The notes: generated from the letters alone by a model not told the origin. Shown: positions 34,089 through 43,508, counted from the stretch's first letter. The stretch: 64,000 nt of DNA from Streptomyces hyaluromycini (GCF_002217755.1 NZ_BCFL01000027.1:22557-86556); one strand, 5' to 3'. Translations and numbers: made by a program.

Positions 34089-34760
34089 ATGTCCGACGAC
34101 ACCGAACGATTCCCCGGCACCGGACGGCTGCTGACCGGGGTGGCCTGGGCGATCCTGCTGCTCGGGCTGTGGCTGTGGGGCCGCGGGGTGACCGAGGTGC
34201 CCGACGGGATGACGGGTCCGACCACGGGTGACGTGGCCGCCGTCGGCCGCCCCCCGTCCGACCCCGAACTCCCGCCCGCCGCCAAGCCGTTGACCTCGGC
34301 CGTGCCCGAGCGCGTCGACATACCGGAACTGGGCGTGCAGGCCCCCGTGGTCGCCCGCGGTCTCGACCGGGACGGCGGGGTCGACCCGCCGCCCTTCGAC
34401 CAGCCCGGCGTGGTCGGCTGGTACGGCTCCGGGACCGACCCCGGCGCGGCCGGCACCGCGGTCCTGGTCGGGCACGTCGACACCGAGACCCGGCCGGCCG
34501 TCTTCTACAAGATCAGCGCGATGCGCCCCGGCGAGACGATCCGCGTGGTCCGCGCCGACAACACGGTCGCCGAGTTCACCGTCGACGACGTCCGGGTCCT
34601 GCCCCGCGACCACTTCGACGCCCAACAGGCCTACGGCACGCGGGAGTCCGGCCGTGCCGAGCTCCGCCTGATCACCTGCGGCGGCACCTTCGACCGGACC
34701 ACCCACAGCTACACGGCGAACGTGATCGTCTCGGCGTACCTCACCGGCACCGCCGTATAG
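34089..34760 (+). CDS. Class F sortase
   Basis: A 223-residue membrane sortase. One N-terminal membrane segment (about 15-33) is followed by the beta-barrel domain. The catalytic His129 is in L-V-G-H-V-D-T-E, Cys197 in L-I-T-C-G-G and Arg202 in F-D-R. The T-C-G-G-x-F-D-x-x-x-x-x-Y signature is typical of actinobacterial class F. Class F enzymes are the least understood sortases; most prefer LPxTG-like signals. The ATG at 34089 follows GAGGACGGG. Its neighbour at 33519 is the likely client. Confidence 0.9.
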   Translation: MSDDTERFPGTGRLLTGVAWAILLLGLWLWGRGVTEVPDGMTGPTTGDVAAVGRPPSDPELPPAAKPLTSAVPERVDIPELGVQAPVVARGLDRDGGVDPPPFDQPGVVGWYGSGTDPGAAGTAVLVGHVDTETRPAVFYKISAMRPGETIRVVRADNTVAEFTVDDVRVLPRDHFDAQQAYGTRESGRAELRLITCGGTFDRTTHSYTANVIVSAYLTGTAV

Positions 34761-35112
34761 GGCCGGAACACCGCGGTCACCTGTCGCCCGGTCGACGGCC
34801 TGCTCCCCTGAGACCGCCGACCGGGCCGGTCCTCGACCGCGCGCTCGGGCCGCGGGAGTAACCCGGCGTCAGGCGCGGGAGGCTGGGAAGGCGGCCGGGG
34901 CGCGGGCCGCCCGCAAGCGACTCTAGAGGGCAACAGGCGCCCGGGCCTAGGTTCGTGCCCGCCAAGCCTCCCCCCACTCGTCGACTCGCCCGTAAACCCG
35001 CCCGTCAATCCGGGCTGTAACAGCTCACCGACAAGGGTTGGGCGATCTCGTGGCGAGTGCGGCTGGTATGTCACGATTGGGCTCTGGCCAAGTGCACCCA
35101 GGGGGGAATTGG
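34761..35112. other. Intergenic stretch before cslZ
   Basis: About 350 bp with no supported gene. It must hold the cslZ promoter. The GGGGGG ribosome site is at the right end, six bases before the ATG. No strong inverted repeat was found. Confidence 0.4.
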
Positions 35113-36141
35113 ATGTACGACAGCAGGGGAGCCCGCTCGGCGGCCCGGGCCGGGGCACTGGGAGCGGCGCTGCTGCTCGCCGGCTGCTCCTCGGGCGGCG
35201 GCGGAGGCGGGGACAAGCCGGCCGCGAGTCCACAGGCGGCGATCACCCAACAGCCCAAGGAGGCCGACCCGTTCTGGGTGAACCCGGACTCCAACGCGGC
35301 CCGCCAGGTGAAGGCCTACGCGAAGGCCGGCAAGGACGGCGACGCCGAGCAGATCCGCAAGATAGCGGCACAGCCGACGGGCGAGTGGATCGGCCCGGAG
35401 AACCCGGAGCAGGAGGCGCGCGGCTTCACCGAGGCCGCCCAGAAGTCCGACCGCACGGCCCTCCTGGTCCTCTACAACATCCCGCACCGCGACTGCGGCC
35501 AGTACAGCCAGGGCGGCGCGGCCGACGGCGACGCGTACCGGGCGTGGATCGACGGCGTCGCGAACGGCATCCAGGACCGCCCGGCCACCATCGTCCTGGA
35601 ACCGGACGCGGTACTGCACCTGGTGGACGGCTGCACCCCGGCCCGGTTCGCAGAGGAGCGCTACGACCTGTTACGCGGCGCGATCACGAAACTCAAGTCC
35701 CTGAAGAACACCAAGGTCTACCTGGACGCGGGCAACGCCGGCTGGGGCCACCCCGACCAGATCTACCAGCCCCTCCAGGAGGCGGGCGTCACCCAGGCCG
35801 ACGGCTTCGCGGTCAACGTCTCCAACTTCTACTCCACCCAGGACTCCATCACCTACGGCAAGCAGCTGTCGGAGAAGGTCGGCAACAAACACTTCGTCAT
35901 CGACACCAGCAGAAACGGCAACGGCCCGTACGCGGGCGGCAACCCGGACGAACGCTGGTGCAACCCCCCGGGCCGGGCCCTGGGAGAAACCCCGACGACG
36001 AAGACGGCCGACCCCTTGGTGGATGCCTACCTGTGGGTCAAGCGCCCGGGAGAATCGGACGGCACCTGCAAGGGCGGCCCGCAGGCGGGGAATTGGTGGC
36101 CGACCTACGCCTTGAAACTCGCCCAAGGGTCGGATACCTAG
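35113..36141 (+). CDS. cslZ: Secreted lipoprotein endoglucanase, GH6 (CslZ)
   Basis: A 342-residue family 6 glycoside hydrolase that cuts beta-1,4-glucan. Lipobox L-L-L-A-G-C25 anchors it outside the membrane. GH6 signatures include L-V-L-Y-N-I-P-H-R-D-C, I-V-L-E-P-D-A, Y-L-D-A-G-N-A-G-W, and the C-terminal R-W-C-N-P-P-G-R-A-L-G. It lies convergent to glxA-cslA, matching the known Streptomyces locus for the hyphal-tip glucan, where CslZ trims the polymer. Leu187 is a TTA codon (35671-35673), so translation should depend on the bldA tRNA and thus on development. The ATG follows GGGGGG. Confidence 0.9.
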   Translation: MYDSRGARSAARAGALGAALLLAGCSSGGGGGGDKPAASPQAAITQQPKEADPFWVNPDSNAARQVKAYAKAGKDGDAEQIRKIAAQPTGEWIGPENPEQEARGFTEAAQKSDRTALLVLYNIPHRDCGQYSQGGAADGDAYRAWIDGVANGIQDRPATIVLEPDAVLHLVDGCTPARFAEERYDLLRGAITKLKSLKNTKVYLDAGNAGWGHPDQIYQPLQEAGVTQADGFAVNVSNFYSTQDSITYGKQLSEKVGNKHFVIDTSRNGNGPYAGGNPDERWCNPPGRALGETPTTKTADPLVDAYLWVKRPGESDGTCKGGPQAGNWWPTYALKLAQGSDT

Positions 36142-36195
36142 GGGCGCGGGGCGGAGTCAATTTGCGGCTCCGCCGCGCGAGCGCGACCAGCCACC
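36140..36195. repeat. Interspersed repeat, inverted copy
   Basis: Reverse-complement copy of the family: AGGGGCGCGGGGC, then GCGGCTCCGCCGCGCGAGCGCGACCAGCC-type sequence. It is diverged from the other copies and lacks the second hairpin arm. Confidence 0.6.
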
Positions 36196-36197
36196 AC

Positions 36198-36230
36198 GCT
36201 CCCGCAGCCAAAGGCTTACATGCGGGAGCG
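36198..36230. terminator. Bidirectional terminator between cslZ and glxA
   Basis: A perfect 10-bp stem CGCTCCCGCA/TGCGGGAGCG with a 13-base loop, lying between the two convergent stops. Confidence 0.65.
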
Positions 36231-36248
36231 CGGCGGCAGCGCGGAGCG

Positions 36249-38186
36249 CTACGGCACCTTCACCCACTGCGCCACGCTCGGCGTCCCCTGATCGTCATCC
36301 ACAAAAATCATGTACCACCCCGACGGCACCAGATTCCGATTCCCCGGCACAGTCACCGTCACCCGATTCCCCGACGTCTTGAAGTCCAGCGCAATGCTCC
36401 GCTGATCCACATCCGTCACATGGGTGGTGGCACTCGGCCGGATCAGCCGCACCTTCTTGATGGCCGAAGCGTGCTGTGACGTGAACGTCCCCGACCCGCC
36501 CCGGGCGATGGTCTGCGGCCCCCCGCTCAGCGACGGCCGTGAGTCCCGGTACAGATACGGCGGCGTGTAGATCTCGATGCGCTGCTCGAAGACCCCCGGC
36601 TTGGTGTTCGCCTTGTCCGCGAACAGCGGGTTGGAGCCGAAGAACATCACGCGCCCGTCCGGCAGCAGGATCGACCCGGAGTGGTAGTTCCGCCCGACCA
36701 GCGGATCGGCCACCCTCCGGAAGGAGTTGGTGGCGGTGTCGTAGATCCGCGCCTGCCTGATGTCGGAGTCGCCGCGCCCCCGGTAGTCCTCGGACCCGCC
36801 CGACACCAGGACGGAGTCGTCCGGCAGAACGGAGATCTGCGGATACCGTGTCCCCTTCTCCAGCGAGGGTCCGTCCGTGAACTTCGGGTCGGGGTCCTTC
36901 AGGTCGATCAGCCGCGTCTTGTTCGTGGACAGCGCGGACTCGCCGACCCCGCCGCCCCCGACCACCATGTACTTCTCGGCCTGCGCCGGCGGCAGCAGCA
37001 CGGTCCCGGACGTCTCCAGCATGTTCGGGTCGCTGAGCCCGGACAGCTTGGTGAACTGATTGGTGTCGACGTCCCAGATCCCCGGGTCGCGCCCCACGTC
37101 GTCCGGGCCGTACCCGGCGTTGGAGCCCGAGTAGAAGAGCTTGCCGTTCTGGAGCAGGAACAACGCCGGATAGGTGGGGAATTGCCGCTTGTACTTCGTG
37201 TACGTCCAGGTCTTCGTCTTCGGGTCGAAGACCTCGTTCTTGCCGGGTACCAGCTGCCCGATGTCGTCGAGTCCCGAGACGCTGAGCACCTTCCCGTCCG
37301 ACAGGGTGGTGAGCGTCGGATACCAGCGTGCCTCGTTCATCGGGTCGACCTTGATGTACTTCTCGGCGACCGGGTCGAACTCGTAGGCGTTCTTGATGCC
37401 CTCGAAGTCCCGCTTGTCCATGCCGAGTTTGTTGGCGATGCCGTAGGTGTTGCGGGCGTCGGCGCCGGTCAGTCCCGCGATGCTGTAGTTGTCCTGGGTG
37501 CCGGTCTCGTACTGGGTGCCCTGCTTGGGTGCCTCCACGACGACCCGCGCGTAACCGGGGTTGTTCCGCAGGAACCTGCCGGTCTTCTTGTCGAAGACCT
37601 TCGTCGCGCGGGGGATCAGCGCCGAGTCGTCGGAGACGAACGTCTTGCCGTTCTGCTTGCCGGTGAACCGGGTGCCCTTGGGCAGGGTCATCGGTTTGTC
37701 CGGGTTCTCGTTGTAGAGGATCATGACGCCGCCGGCCTTCTTGACGTCGCCCTTGAGCTTCTCGTACTGCTTGGTGCCGCCCGCGATCAGGATGTTGCCG
37801 TTGGCGAGCTGGGTGTGCCCGGTGCAGAACAGGTCGGCCGGGGTGGGCACCTTCTTGATCGTGCCCTTGACCGGGTCCCAGATCCGGCTGTCGTAGATCT
37901 TGGCGTCGAAGTTGTCCTGGTTGTTGCCCGAGCCCGCGACCAGCAGCACCTTCCCGGTGTGCAGGAGCACCGCGTGGATGGTGTCCTGGCGGTACTCCTT
38001 CGGGAACTCGATGATGTCCCAGTGGCCGTTCTCGGCCTTGTACTCCGGTCTGTTGATCTTGTACTGGTGGTAGCGCTCCGTCCCGAAGCGGTACAGCCAC
38101 GGCCCGTTCATCCCGGCCAGGGCGAGCACGACCACCGTACTGATCGCGAGACGACGAGCCCGGCGGCGGCCGGCACTGTCGTTCAT
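36249..38186 (-). CDS. glxA: Radical copper oxidase GlxA (galactose oxidase-like)
   Basis: This 645-residue protein matches GlxA. A short N-terminal anchor (about 12-32) precedes a kelch-type seven-bladed propeller and a C-terminal DUF1929 domain. The radical cofactor pair is in place: Cys121 in L-F-C-T-G-H and Tyr289 next to Trp288 in R-W-Y-P. Copper ligands Tyr501 and His502 are in R-N-Y-H-S-G and a His near 589 in A-T-T-H-V. GlxA acts outside the membrane with CslA to make and deposit the tip glycan needed for hyphal morphogenesis and aerial growth. Start ATG 38186 overlaps the cslA stop by 4 bp. Confidence 0.95.
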   Translation of the reverse strand: MNDSAGRRRARRLAISTVVVLALAGMNGPWLYRFGTERYHQYKINRPEYKAENGHWDIIEFPKEYRQDTIHAVLLHTGKVLLVAGSGNNQDNFDAKIYDSRIWDPVKGTIKKVPTPADLFCTGHTQLANGNILIAGGTKQYEKLKGDVKKAGGVMILYNENPDKPMTLPKGTRFTGKQNGKTFVSDDSALIPRATKVFDKKTGRFLRNNPGYARVVVEAPKQGTQYETGTQDNYSIAGLTGADARNTYGIANKLGMDKRDFEGIKNAYEFDPVAEKYIKVDPMNEARWYPTLTTLSDGKVLSVSGLDDIGQLVPGKNEVFDPKTKTWTYTKYKRQFPTYPALFLLQNGKLFYSGSNAGYGPDDVGRDPGIWDVDTNQFTKLSGLSDPNMLETSGTVLLPPAQAEKYMVVGGGGVGESALSTNKTRLIDLKDPDPKFTDGPSLEKGTRYPQISVLPDDSVLVSGGSEDYRGRGDSDIRQARIYDTATNSFRRVADPLVGRNYHSGSILLPDGRVMFFGSNPLFADKANTKPGVFEQRIEIYTPPYLYRDSRPSLSGGPQTIARGGSGTFTSQHASAIKKVRLIRPSATTHVTDVDQRSIALDFKTSGNRVTVTVPGNRNLVPSGWYMIFVDDDQGTPSVAQWVKVP

Positions 38187-40177
38187 TCCTTACGTCCCCC
38201 CAGTCCGCTGCTGCCGCCCAGTCCGCTGCTGCCGCCCAGTCCGCCGAGCGCGATCCGCATGGTCTGTTCTGCGGGGGTGCCGGTGGGCGGCGTCCAGGTC
38301 GGCCGCTGCTGGGGCGCGTGTGCCGCGGGTGCGTATCCCGCCGGTACCGCGTCCTCGGGCTCGGCCACCGCCATGGGCGCCCTGCGTTCCTTGCGCAGCG
38401 TGTACTGCCAGGCGAAGATCGGCGCGGCCGTGATCAGCAGCGCCAGCGTGGCCCAGGTGAGCATCGCGGGCTGCGAGTGGCCCTTGACGAAGCCGGCGGC
38501 CAGCGAGCCGCCGAAGACCAGGATGAAGAACCAGTGGATCCGGAACGTCCCGAAGAGGGTGTCCGGGCTGGCCGACTCGCCCTTGGGCGTGACCACGAAC
38601 CTGCTCTTGCGGCGCAGCACCGCGTCCATGAGGGAGCGGGCGTAGATCGGCGCGGACAGGGCCGACATCACCATGCCGGCGACCCCGCCGGAGCCCTCCG
38701 GTTCGTGCGGGGAGACGTTGTGGCGGCGGTTCCAGATGTAGAGGCCGATCTGGAGCGCGGAGGCGTTGCCGTAGAGCATCAGCCACACGGTCGGGTCGAT
38801 GTTCACACCCGAGGCGCCCAGGCCCAGGAACAGTGCGCAGCTCAGCGCCGCCAGGATCCAGTTGACGGCCGACATCGGGTAGAAGATGATCATCATCGTG
38901 TAGTTGAAGAGCTTGCCGGGACCCAGGCTGAACAGGCCCTTCCAGTACTGCTTGAGGATCGTCTCGTACGTGCCCCGGGACCAGCGGAGCTGCTGGGTGA
39001 AGAAGTCGGTCCAGGCGTTCGGGCCCTCGCCGACCGCGAGCACGTCCGGGGTGTAGACCGAGCGCCACTTGCGGCCGGTCGCCGGGTTCCTGGTGCGGTG
39101 CATCTCGAAGCCCGTCGCCATGTCCTCGGTGATCGAGTCGTACAGGCCGCCGATCTGCTTGATCGCCCTGATCCGTACGGCGTTGGAGGTGCCGACGAAC
39201 ATGGGGGCGCCGTAGCGGTTGCCGGCGCGCTGGATCAGGGCGTGGAAGAGGAACTGCTGGGACTCGGCGGCCTTGGTGACGAACGTGTCGTAGTTGCCGT
39301 ACACCTGCGGGCCGATGACGAAGCCGACGTCCGGGTCGCGGAAGTACCCCAGCATCCGCTCCAGGTAGTTGGGCAGCGGTACGTGGTCGGTGTCGACGGA
39401 GGCGAAGATGTCGTACTCGTCGCCGTGCGCCTCCAGCCAGGCGTTGTAGTTGCCGTGCTTGGTCTTCGCGCGGTGCGGGCCCTTGGGCTGGTTCCACCGC
39501 TCGACGCCCTTGCGGGTGAAGTGGTGCACGCCCAGGCGCGCGCAGACCTCCTTCACCTCCGGGTCGTCGCCCTCGTCGAGCAGCCAGACGTGCAGCAGTC
39601 CGCGATGGCGCAGCCGGACCGCCGCCTCCAGGGTCCGGGTGACCATGTCCAGCGGTTCCTTGCCGGGCACGAACGTGGTGATGAAGGCGACCCGGGTGCC
39701 CGTCTCCGGGATCACCGGGACCGGGTCGCGGGCGACCAGGGTCGCGTGCGCGTTGGACAGCACGTTCATGCAGCGGAAGAACTCGATCAGGCCGATCGAC
39801 ACCAGCATCACGATGTCGAGGGCCGGCAGGAAGTCGTACGCCGGGTAGTCCCGCTGGGTCCAGTGCTCGGGCTGCATCAGCCAGGTCAGCAGCACCAGTG
39901 AGAGCAGCGGGGCCGCGCCCAGCATCAGCGCGGCACGGACGCGGTGCGGTTCCTGGGAGAGCAGCGAGCGGTACCGGACCTTGTACGGCCTGCTCGGGTC
40001 GGGCTGGGTGAGGGGGCCCGCGAGCCGGCTGTAGTGCTCGTAGTCGTATCTGGGCAGTGTCTTCTTGATGCGGCCCAGGGCGCCGGCGGTGGTGCGGTGC
40101 GCGGGCACCCGGAGCTGTGCGGTCTGTGACGGATCGTATTCCTGTTCCTGCCGGGCGCCCATCGGCGTCGACGTCAT
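38183..40177 (-). CDS. cslA: Cellulose synthase-like protein CslA (GT2)
   Basis: A 664-residue membrane glycosyltransferase making a beta-1,4 glucan at hyphal tips. The GT2 motifs are D201 (L-L-D-E-G-D), D-T-D (262-264), T-E-D (350-352) and Q-Q-L-R-W (395-399). Two N-terminal and about five to six C-terminal membrane helices are visible. The tail carries S-S-G-L-G-G repeats. It is the first gene of the cslA-glxA operon (4-bp overlap). The ATG follows GGGGGG. In the studied Streptomyces it works with GlxA, CslZ and an LPMO; all four genes are in this window. Confidence 0.95.
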   Translation of the reverse strand: MTSTPMGARQEQEYDPSQTAQLRVPAHRTTAGALGRIKKTLPRYDYEHYSRLAGPLTQPDPSRPYKVRYRSLLSQEPHRVRAALMLGAAPLLSLVLLTWLMQPEHWTQRDYPAYDFLPALDIVMLVSIGLIEFFRCMNVLSNAHATLVARDPVPVIPETGTRVAFITTFVPGKEPLDMVTRTLEAAVRLRHRGLLHVWLLDEGDDPEVKEVCARLGVHHFTRKGVERWNQPKGPHRAKTKHGNYNAWLEAHGDEYDIFASVDTDHVPLPNYLERMLGYFRDPDVGFVIGPQVYGNYDTFVTKAAESQQFLFHALIQRAGNRYGAPMFVGTSNAVRIRAIKQIGGLYDSITEDMATGFEMHRTRNPATGRKWRSVYTPDVLAVGEGPNAWTDFFTQQLRWSRGTYETILKQYWKGLFSLGPGKLFNYTMMIIFYPMSAVNWILAALSCALFLGLGASGVNIDPTVWLMLYGNASALQIGLYIWNRRHNVSPHEPEGSGGVAGMVMSALSAPIYARSLMDAVLRRKSRFVVTPKGESASPDTLFGTFRIHWFFILVFGGSLAAGFVKGHSQPAMLTWATLALLITAAPIFAWQYTLRKERRAPMAVAEPEDAVPAGYAPAAHAPQQRPTWTPPTGTPAEQTMRIALGGLGGSSGLGGSSGLGGRKE

Positions 40178-40610
40178 GAGTCATCCCCCCACACGCATGT
40201 AAGCGCATGTCATCGGTCCCACCGCCCGCTCGGATCCCCCTCGACCCTGCCGGGCGCGTCAATGACGGGGCACAGTCGTCCCACAGAATATGGACACGGA
40301 CCGTGACCGTCCGGTTGCATGATGCCCCCCTCGGCACCGATTCATGACCGGGGCCCCTCACCCCGCAGATCTGGCAACCGGCTATCTACCCCCCAAGTGC
40401 CGCGAAACACCGGCACTTTGGACATCCAGGGTTCTACGGTGCTCATCATGATCGCAAGAGCGAAACACGGTGTTTACCGCGCATACGCGTTCATTGTGGA
40501 GCATGTGGGGATGGTGTGGATGCGGGACCGCCGGTGCTTCTTCCGGGGGCGGTGTGAGGCCGGTGAAGGGGTCCTGGTCCTGATCCGGCGCGGCATCGGC
40601 CGGGAACACG
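40178..40610. other. cslA upstream region, no gene supported
   Basis: About 430 bp holding the cslA promoter. It includes a CGCATGT direct repeat (40194 and 40204) just before the ribosome site. A small open frame (about 40448 onward, rightward) runs through the terminator and into the tRNA complement and is not a gene. Confidence 0.4.
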
Positions 40611-40649
40611 CGAAGGCCCCGGCCGCACGAGGTGCGGCCGGGGCCTTCG
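40611..40649 (-). terminator. Terminator of tRNA-Lys (first copy)
   Basis: A perfect 17-bp stem (CGAAGGCCCCGGCCGCA and its complement) with a 5-base loop, starting 6 bp after the tRNA 3' end on the minus strand. Confidence 0.8.
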
Positions 40650-40655
40650 GTCATG

Positions 40656-40729
40656 TGCGCCGCCAGGGACTCGAACCCCGGACCCGCTGATTAAGAGTCA
40701 GCTGCTCTAACCAACTGAGCTAGCGGCGC
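40656..40729 (-). tRNA. tRNA-Lys (CTT), copy 1
   Basis: The 74-base cloverleaf has acceptor GCGCCGC/GCGGCGC, D-loop AGCTCAGTTGG, anticodon loop CTCTTAA (anticodon CTT), and T-arm GGTTCGAGTCC. CCA is not encoded. The sequence is identical to copies at 47654 and 62740. Confidence 0.97.
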
Positions 40730-40915
40730 GTGCTGACATCGAGAACTCTACCCGACAGGGGAGCGTGCTCCCGACCATCGGCCACCAGGGCGACCCTCGT
40801 CCGCCCCCTGCTGTACATCATTCGGACCGTCAGCATGCGCACCGGGAAGACAGTTGGGAAAGTGGTTAATGTGCACAGTCCCGGACATATCAGCCCGAAG
40901 TGTGAGGGGAATCGC

Positions 40916-42214
40916 ATGCCGGCCCCGGTATTCGAGGAATTCGACCCCGCGAACAACTGCGAATGCCCCGGATGCGTCCACTGGCGGCGGGTGGGCGGGT
41001 CCCCGCTGCCCGGCCGCTTCGGCGGGCACCCGGCCGCCCGGGGCGTCCTGGTCGTGGCCGCCGCCGCGTCCGCCGCCCTCGCCGCGAGCGCCCCGACGGC
41101 CGCCGCCCACAGCACCCCGCCCGCCCCGCACCGGTCCGCCGCCCCCGTGGATCCGGTGCCCGAGACCCCGCAGGGCACCAAGTCCCCCCTGCACGGGCCG
41201 GGCGGCAAGCCCGCCCGCGGCCCGGTCACCACACCCCCCATCACCCGTACGCAGATCATCAACCGGGCCAAGACCTGGATCGCCGCCCAGGTGCCGTACA
41301 GCATGTCCCTCTACTGGACGGACGGGTACCGGCAGGACTGCTCGGGCTATGTCTCCATGGCCTGGGGGCTCACCGGGAACGAGTGGACCGGGAGCCTCGA
41401 CCAGTTCGGCACGAAGATCACCAAGGAGGAGCTGGAGCCCGGCGACATCCTGCTCTTCCACAACCCGGACAACCCCGAGAAGGGCTCTCACGTCGTGATC
41501 TTCGGCGGCTGGACGGACTACACCCACACCTCCTACACGGTGTACGAGCAGACACCCCCGAAGGCCCGCAGCCAGCCCACGCCCTACGCCTACTGGACCA
41601 ACTCCGCCAAGTACGTCCCCTACCGCTACAACGGCCTGATCGCGGACCCGGGCACGGCGGGCGCCCAGGCCGGGAAGACGTCGGTGCCGTTCCCGGGGGC
41701 GGCCTACTTCGGGCCCGGCGCCGACAACAAGTACGTCACCCTCCTCGGGCAGCTGCTGGTCGCCCGGGGCGCGGGTGCCCACTACACCAAGGGTCCGGGG
41801 CCGGTCTGGGGCCCGGCGGACCAGCGGGCCGTCCAGGCCTTCCAGAAGGCCCAGGGCTGGACCGGCGCCGCCGCCGACGGCCTGCCGGGGCCGCACACCT
41901 GGGAACTCCTCGCCACCGGCAAGGGCAAGAACATCAAGCCCGCAGCGGCCTCGTCCGCCCCCGCCTCGCACGGGGTCCCGGGCTATCCCGGCAAGAACTG
42001 GTTCCGCCCGGGTGCCGTCAACGACCACGTCACCCGGCTCGGCAGGCAGCTGGTCAAGAAGGGCTACGGCCGTTTCTACGCCCAAGGCCCCGGTCCCGCC
42101 TGGGGCGAGGCGGACCGCAGGGCCGTCGAGGCGTTCCAGCGCGCCCAGGGCTGGCGCGGCGGCGCGGCCGACGGCTACCCGGGTCCGGAGACCTGGCGCC
42201 GCCTGTTCCTGTAA
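40916..42214 (+). CDS. Secreted cell-wall hydrolase-like protein with two peptidoglycan-binding repeats
   Basis: This 432-residue protein has an unusual N-terminus with C-E-C-P-G-C before a membrane or signal segment (about 40-65). An NlpC/P60-like domain follows (about 115-245) with catalytic-type D-C-S-G-Y and G-S-H-V-V-I-F. Two roughly 75-residue C-terminal repeats each end A-V-x-A-F-Q-x-A-Q-G-W..G-x-P-G-P-x-T-W, the peptidoglycan-binding pattern. It probably cleaves or binds wall peptides near growing tips. GAGGGG precedes the ATG. It sits between tRNA-Lys and an SPFH-like gene in the cslA neighbourhood, 50 bp from the latter. Confidence 0.88.
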   Translation: MPAPVFEEFDPANNCECPGCVHWRRVGGSPLPGRFGGHPAARGVLVVAAAASAALAASAPTAAAHSTPPAPHRSAAPVDPVPETPQGTKSPLHGPGGKPARGPVTTPPITRTQIINRAKTWIAAQVPYSMSLYWTDGYRQDCSGYVSMAWGLTGNEWTGSLDQFGTKITKEELEPGDILLFHNPDNPEKGSHVVIFGGWTDYTHTSYTVYEQTPPKARSQPTPYAYWTNSAKYVPYRYNGLIADPGTAGAQAGKTSVPFPGAAYFGPGADNKYVTLLGQLLVARGAGAHYTKGPGPVWGPADQRAVQAFQKAQGWTGAAADGLPGPHTWELLATGKGKNIKPAAASSAPASHGVPGYPGKNWFRPGAVNDHVTRLGRQLVKKGYGRFYAQGPGPAWGEADRRAVEAFQRAQGWRGGAADGYPGPETWRRLFL

Positions 42215-42263
42215 CGACCCCGACGATCACCTGAAGCATCTGGCGCGGAGGCTGGAGGCAGGC

Positions 42264-43394
42264 ATGAGTACGACGACCGCACACACCCCTGATTCGGACG
42301 GGCCCCCGGACGGCGGAACGCCGGCCCGTCCGGTTCCCCGGCTGATCCAGAACGAGATCACCACCGAGATCCCCGTCCATCTGCTGTTCCGCGACGACCC
42401 CGACCCGGTGTCGGTGCCGCTGCGGCCCGCCGTGGTCGCCCGCCGCCAGGGCACCGGCGAGCAGCCCCGGCTGCGCCGCCCGGCCATGCACAAGCCCCGG
42501 CCGGTCGCCGCCGTCGACCCCGAACTGACGGAGTGCCCGGCCCGGGTGCTGCCCGGCGCGGCCGGGGTGGCCGCGGGGCTCGGCGGAGTGGCCGGGGGCT
42601 TCGCCACCTCCTGGTGGGCGGGGGTGCTGCCGCCGCTCGCGGCGCACGCGCTGCACCTGCCGGCGTACGGGAGCGCGGGGCTCGGCCCGGCGCAGTGGGC
42701 CGCGTACGCCGGAGCCGGCGCGCTCGGCCTGTTCGGCTTCGCGGGGCTCGCGCGCGGGGTGACCGGCCGGGCCTGGGTGCTCGGCCTGTTCGGCCGGTAC
42801 CGGGGGACGGTGCGGCGCACCGGGCTGCTCTGGGTCAACCCGCTGCTGCTGCGCCGCCGGGTCGACGTCCGGCTGCGGCACTGGCGCAGCGAGGAGATGC
42901 CGGCGGCGGACGGCAACGGGGTCGCGCTCCGGGTCGTCGTCCTGGTGGTGTGGCGGGTGCGGGACACCGCGCGGGCGGCGCTCGGCGTCGAGGACCACGA
43001 GAGGTATCTGCGCGAGTGCGTGGAGGCCGCGCTGGCCCGGGTGCCGGTGGAGCCGCCGGGTACCGCCCGGGGTTCGGTGGAGATGGCCACGGACGCGCTG
43101 ACCCGGCTGGTCACGGCGGACGCGGCGGGCATCGGCCTGGAGGTGTTCTCCGTGCAGCCGGTCCGGGTGGAGTACGCCCCGGAGGTCGCCGGGGCCATGC
43201 ACCGCCGCCGGATCGCCGCGCTCGACGCGCAGCAGCGGGCCACCGTGCTCACCTCCGTCGTGGACTCGGTCGAGGACACGGTGACCCGGCTGACCATGCG
43301 CGGACTCGTCGAACTCGACGACTACGAGCGCAAGGTGCTGGTGCGGGACCTGACGGTGGCGTTCTGTTCGGGGCGCACCGGGTCCGCGCCGTGA
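42264..43394 (+). CDS. SPFH/band-7 domain membrane protein
   Basis: The 376-residue protein has a Pro/Arg-rich cytoplasmic N-terminus (1-85). Two or three membrane segments follow (about 90-175), then an SPFH domain (about 185-330) with the W-V-N-P-L start and V-R-L-R-H-W-R..G-V-A-L-R-V-V-V strands. Band-7 proteins form membrane scaffolds or microdomains; in this neighbourhood it may organise tip-growth enzymes, which is inference. GGAGGCAGG precedes the ATG. It follows the wall-hydrolase gene by 50 bp and is likely co-transcribed with it. The domain is somewhat diverged. Confidence 0.8.
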   Translation: MSTTTAHTPDSDGPPDGGTPARPVPRLIQNEITTEIPVHLLFRDDPDPVSVPLRPAVVARRQGTGEQPRLRRPAMHKPRPVAAVDPELTECPARVLPGAAGVAAGLGGVAGGFATSWWAGVLPPLAAHALHLPAYGSAGLGPAQWAAYAGAGALGLFGFAGLARGVTGRAWVLGLFGRYRGTVRRTGLLWVNPLLLRRRVDVRLRHWRSEEMPAADGNGVALRVVVLVVWRVRDTARAALGVEDHERYLRECVEAALARVPVEPPGTARGSVEMATDALTRLVTADAAGIGLEVFSVQPVRVEYAPEVAGAMHRRRIAALDAQQRATVLTSVVDSVEDTVTRLTMRGLVELDDYERKVLVRDLTVAFCSGRTGSAP

Positions 43395-43452
43395 TTGGTA
43401 TGGACATGTCTTTGATATAGACACAGTCAATTCGCGGCAATAATCTGGGACT

Positions 43453-43464
43453 TGGTCTAGACCT
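43453..43464. promoter_or_regulatory. DasR-type operator (dre) before the LPMO gene
   Basis: TGGTCTAGACCT contains the perfect palindrome GGTCTAGACC, the core of the DasR responsive element and of the repeats in Streptomyces chitinase promoters. It lies 45 bp before the LPMO start, suggesting control by aminosugar signals. Confidence 0.7.
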
Positions 43465-43508
43465 GCACGGCTCACCGAACTTCCCCCACGTTCTCCAGGA
43501 GCGGCAGC

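Noticed and set aside
36681..38645. 654-codon rightward open frame across glxA and cslA
   Set aside because: Opposite to GlxA and CslA, whose catalytic residues are exactly placed.
40448..40690. Rightward small frame through the tRNA terminator and tRNA complement
   Set aside because: Most of it is the terminator and antisense tRNA sequence.
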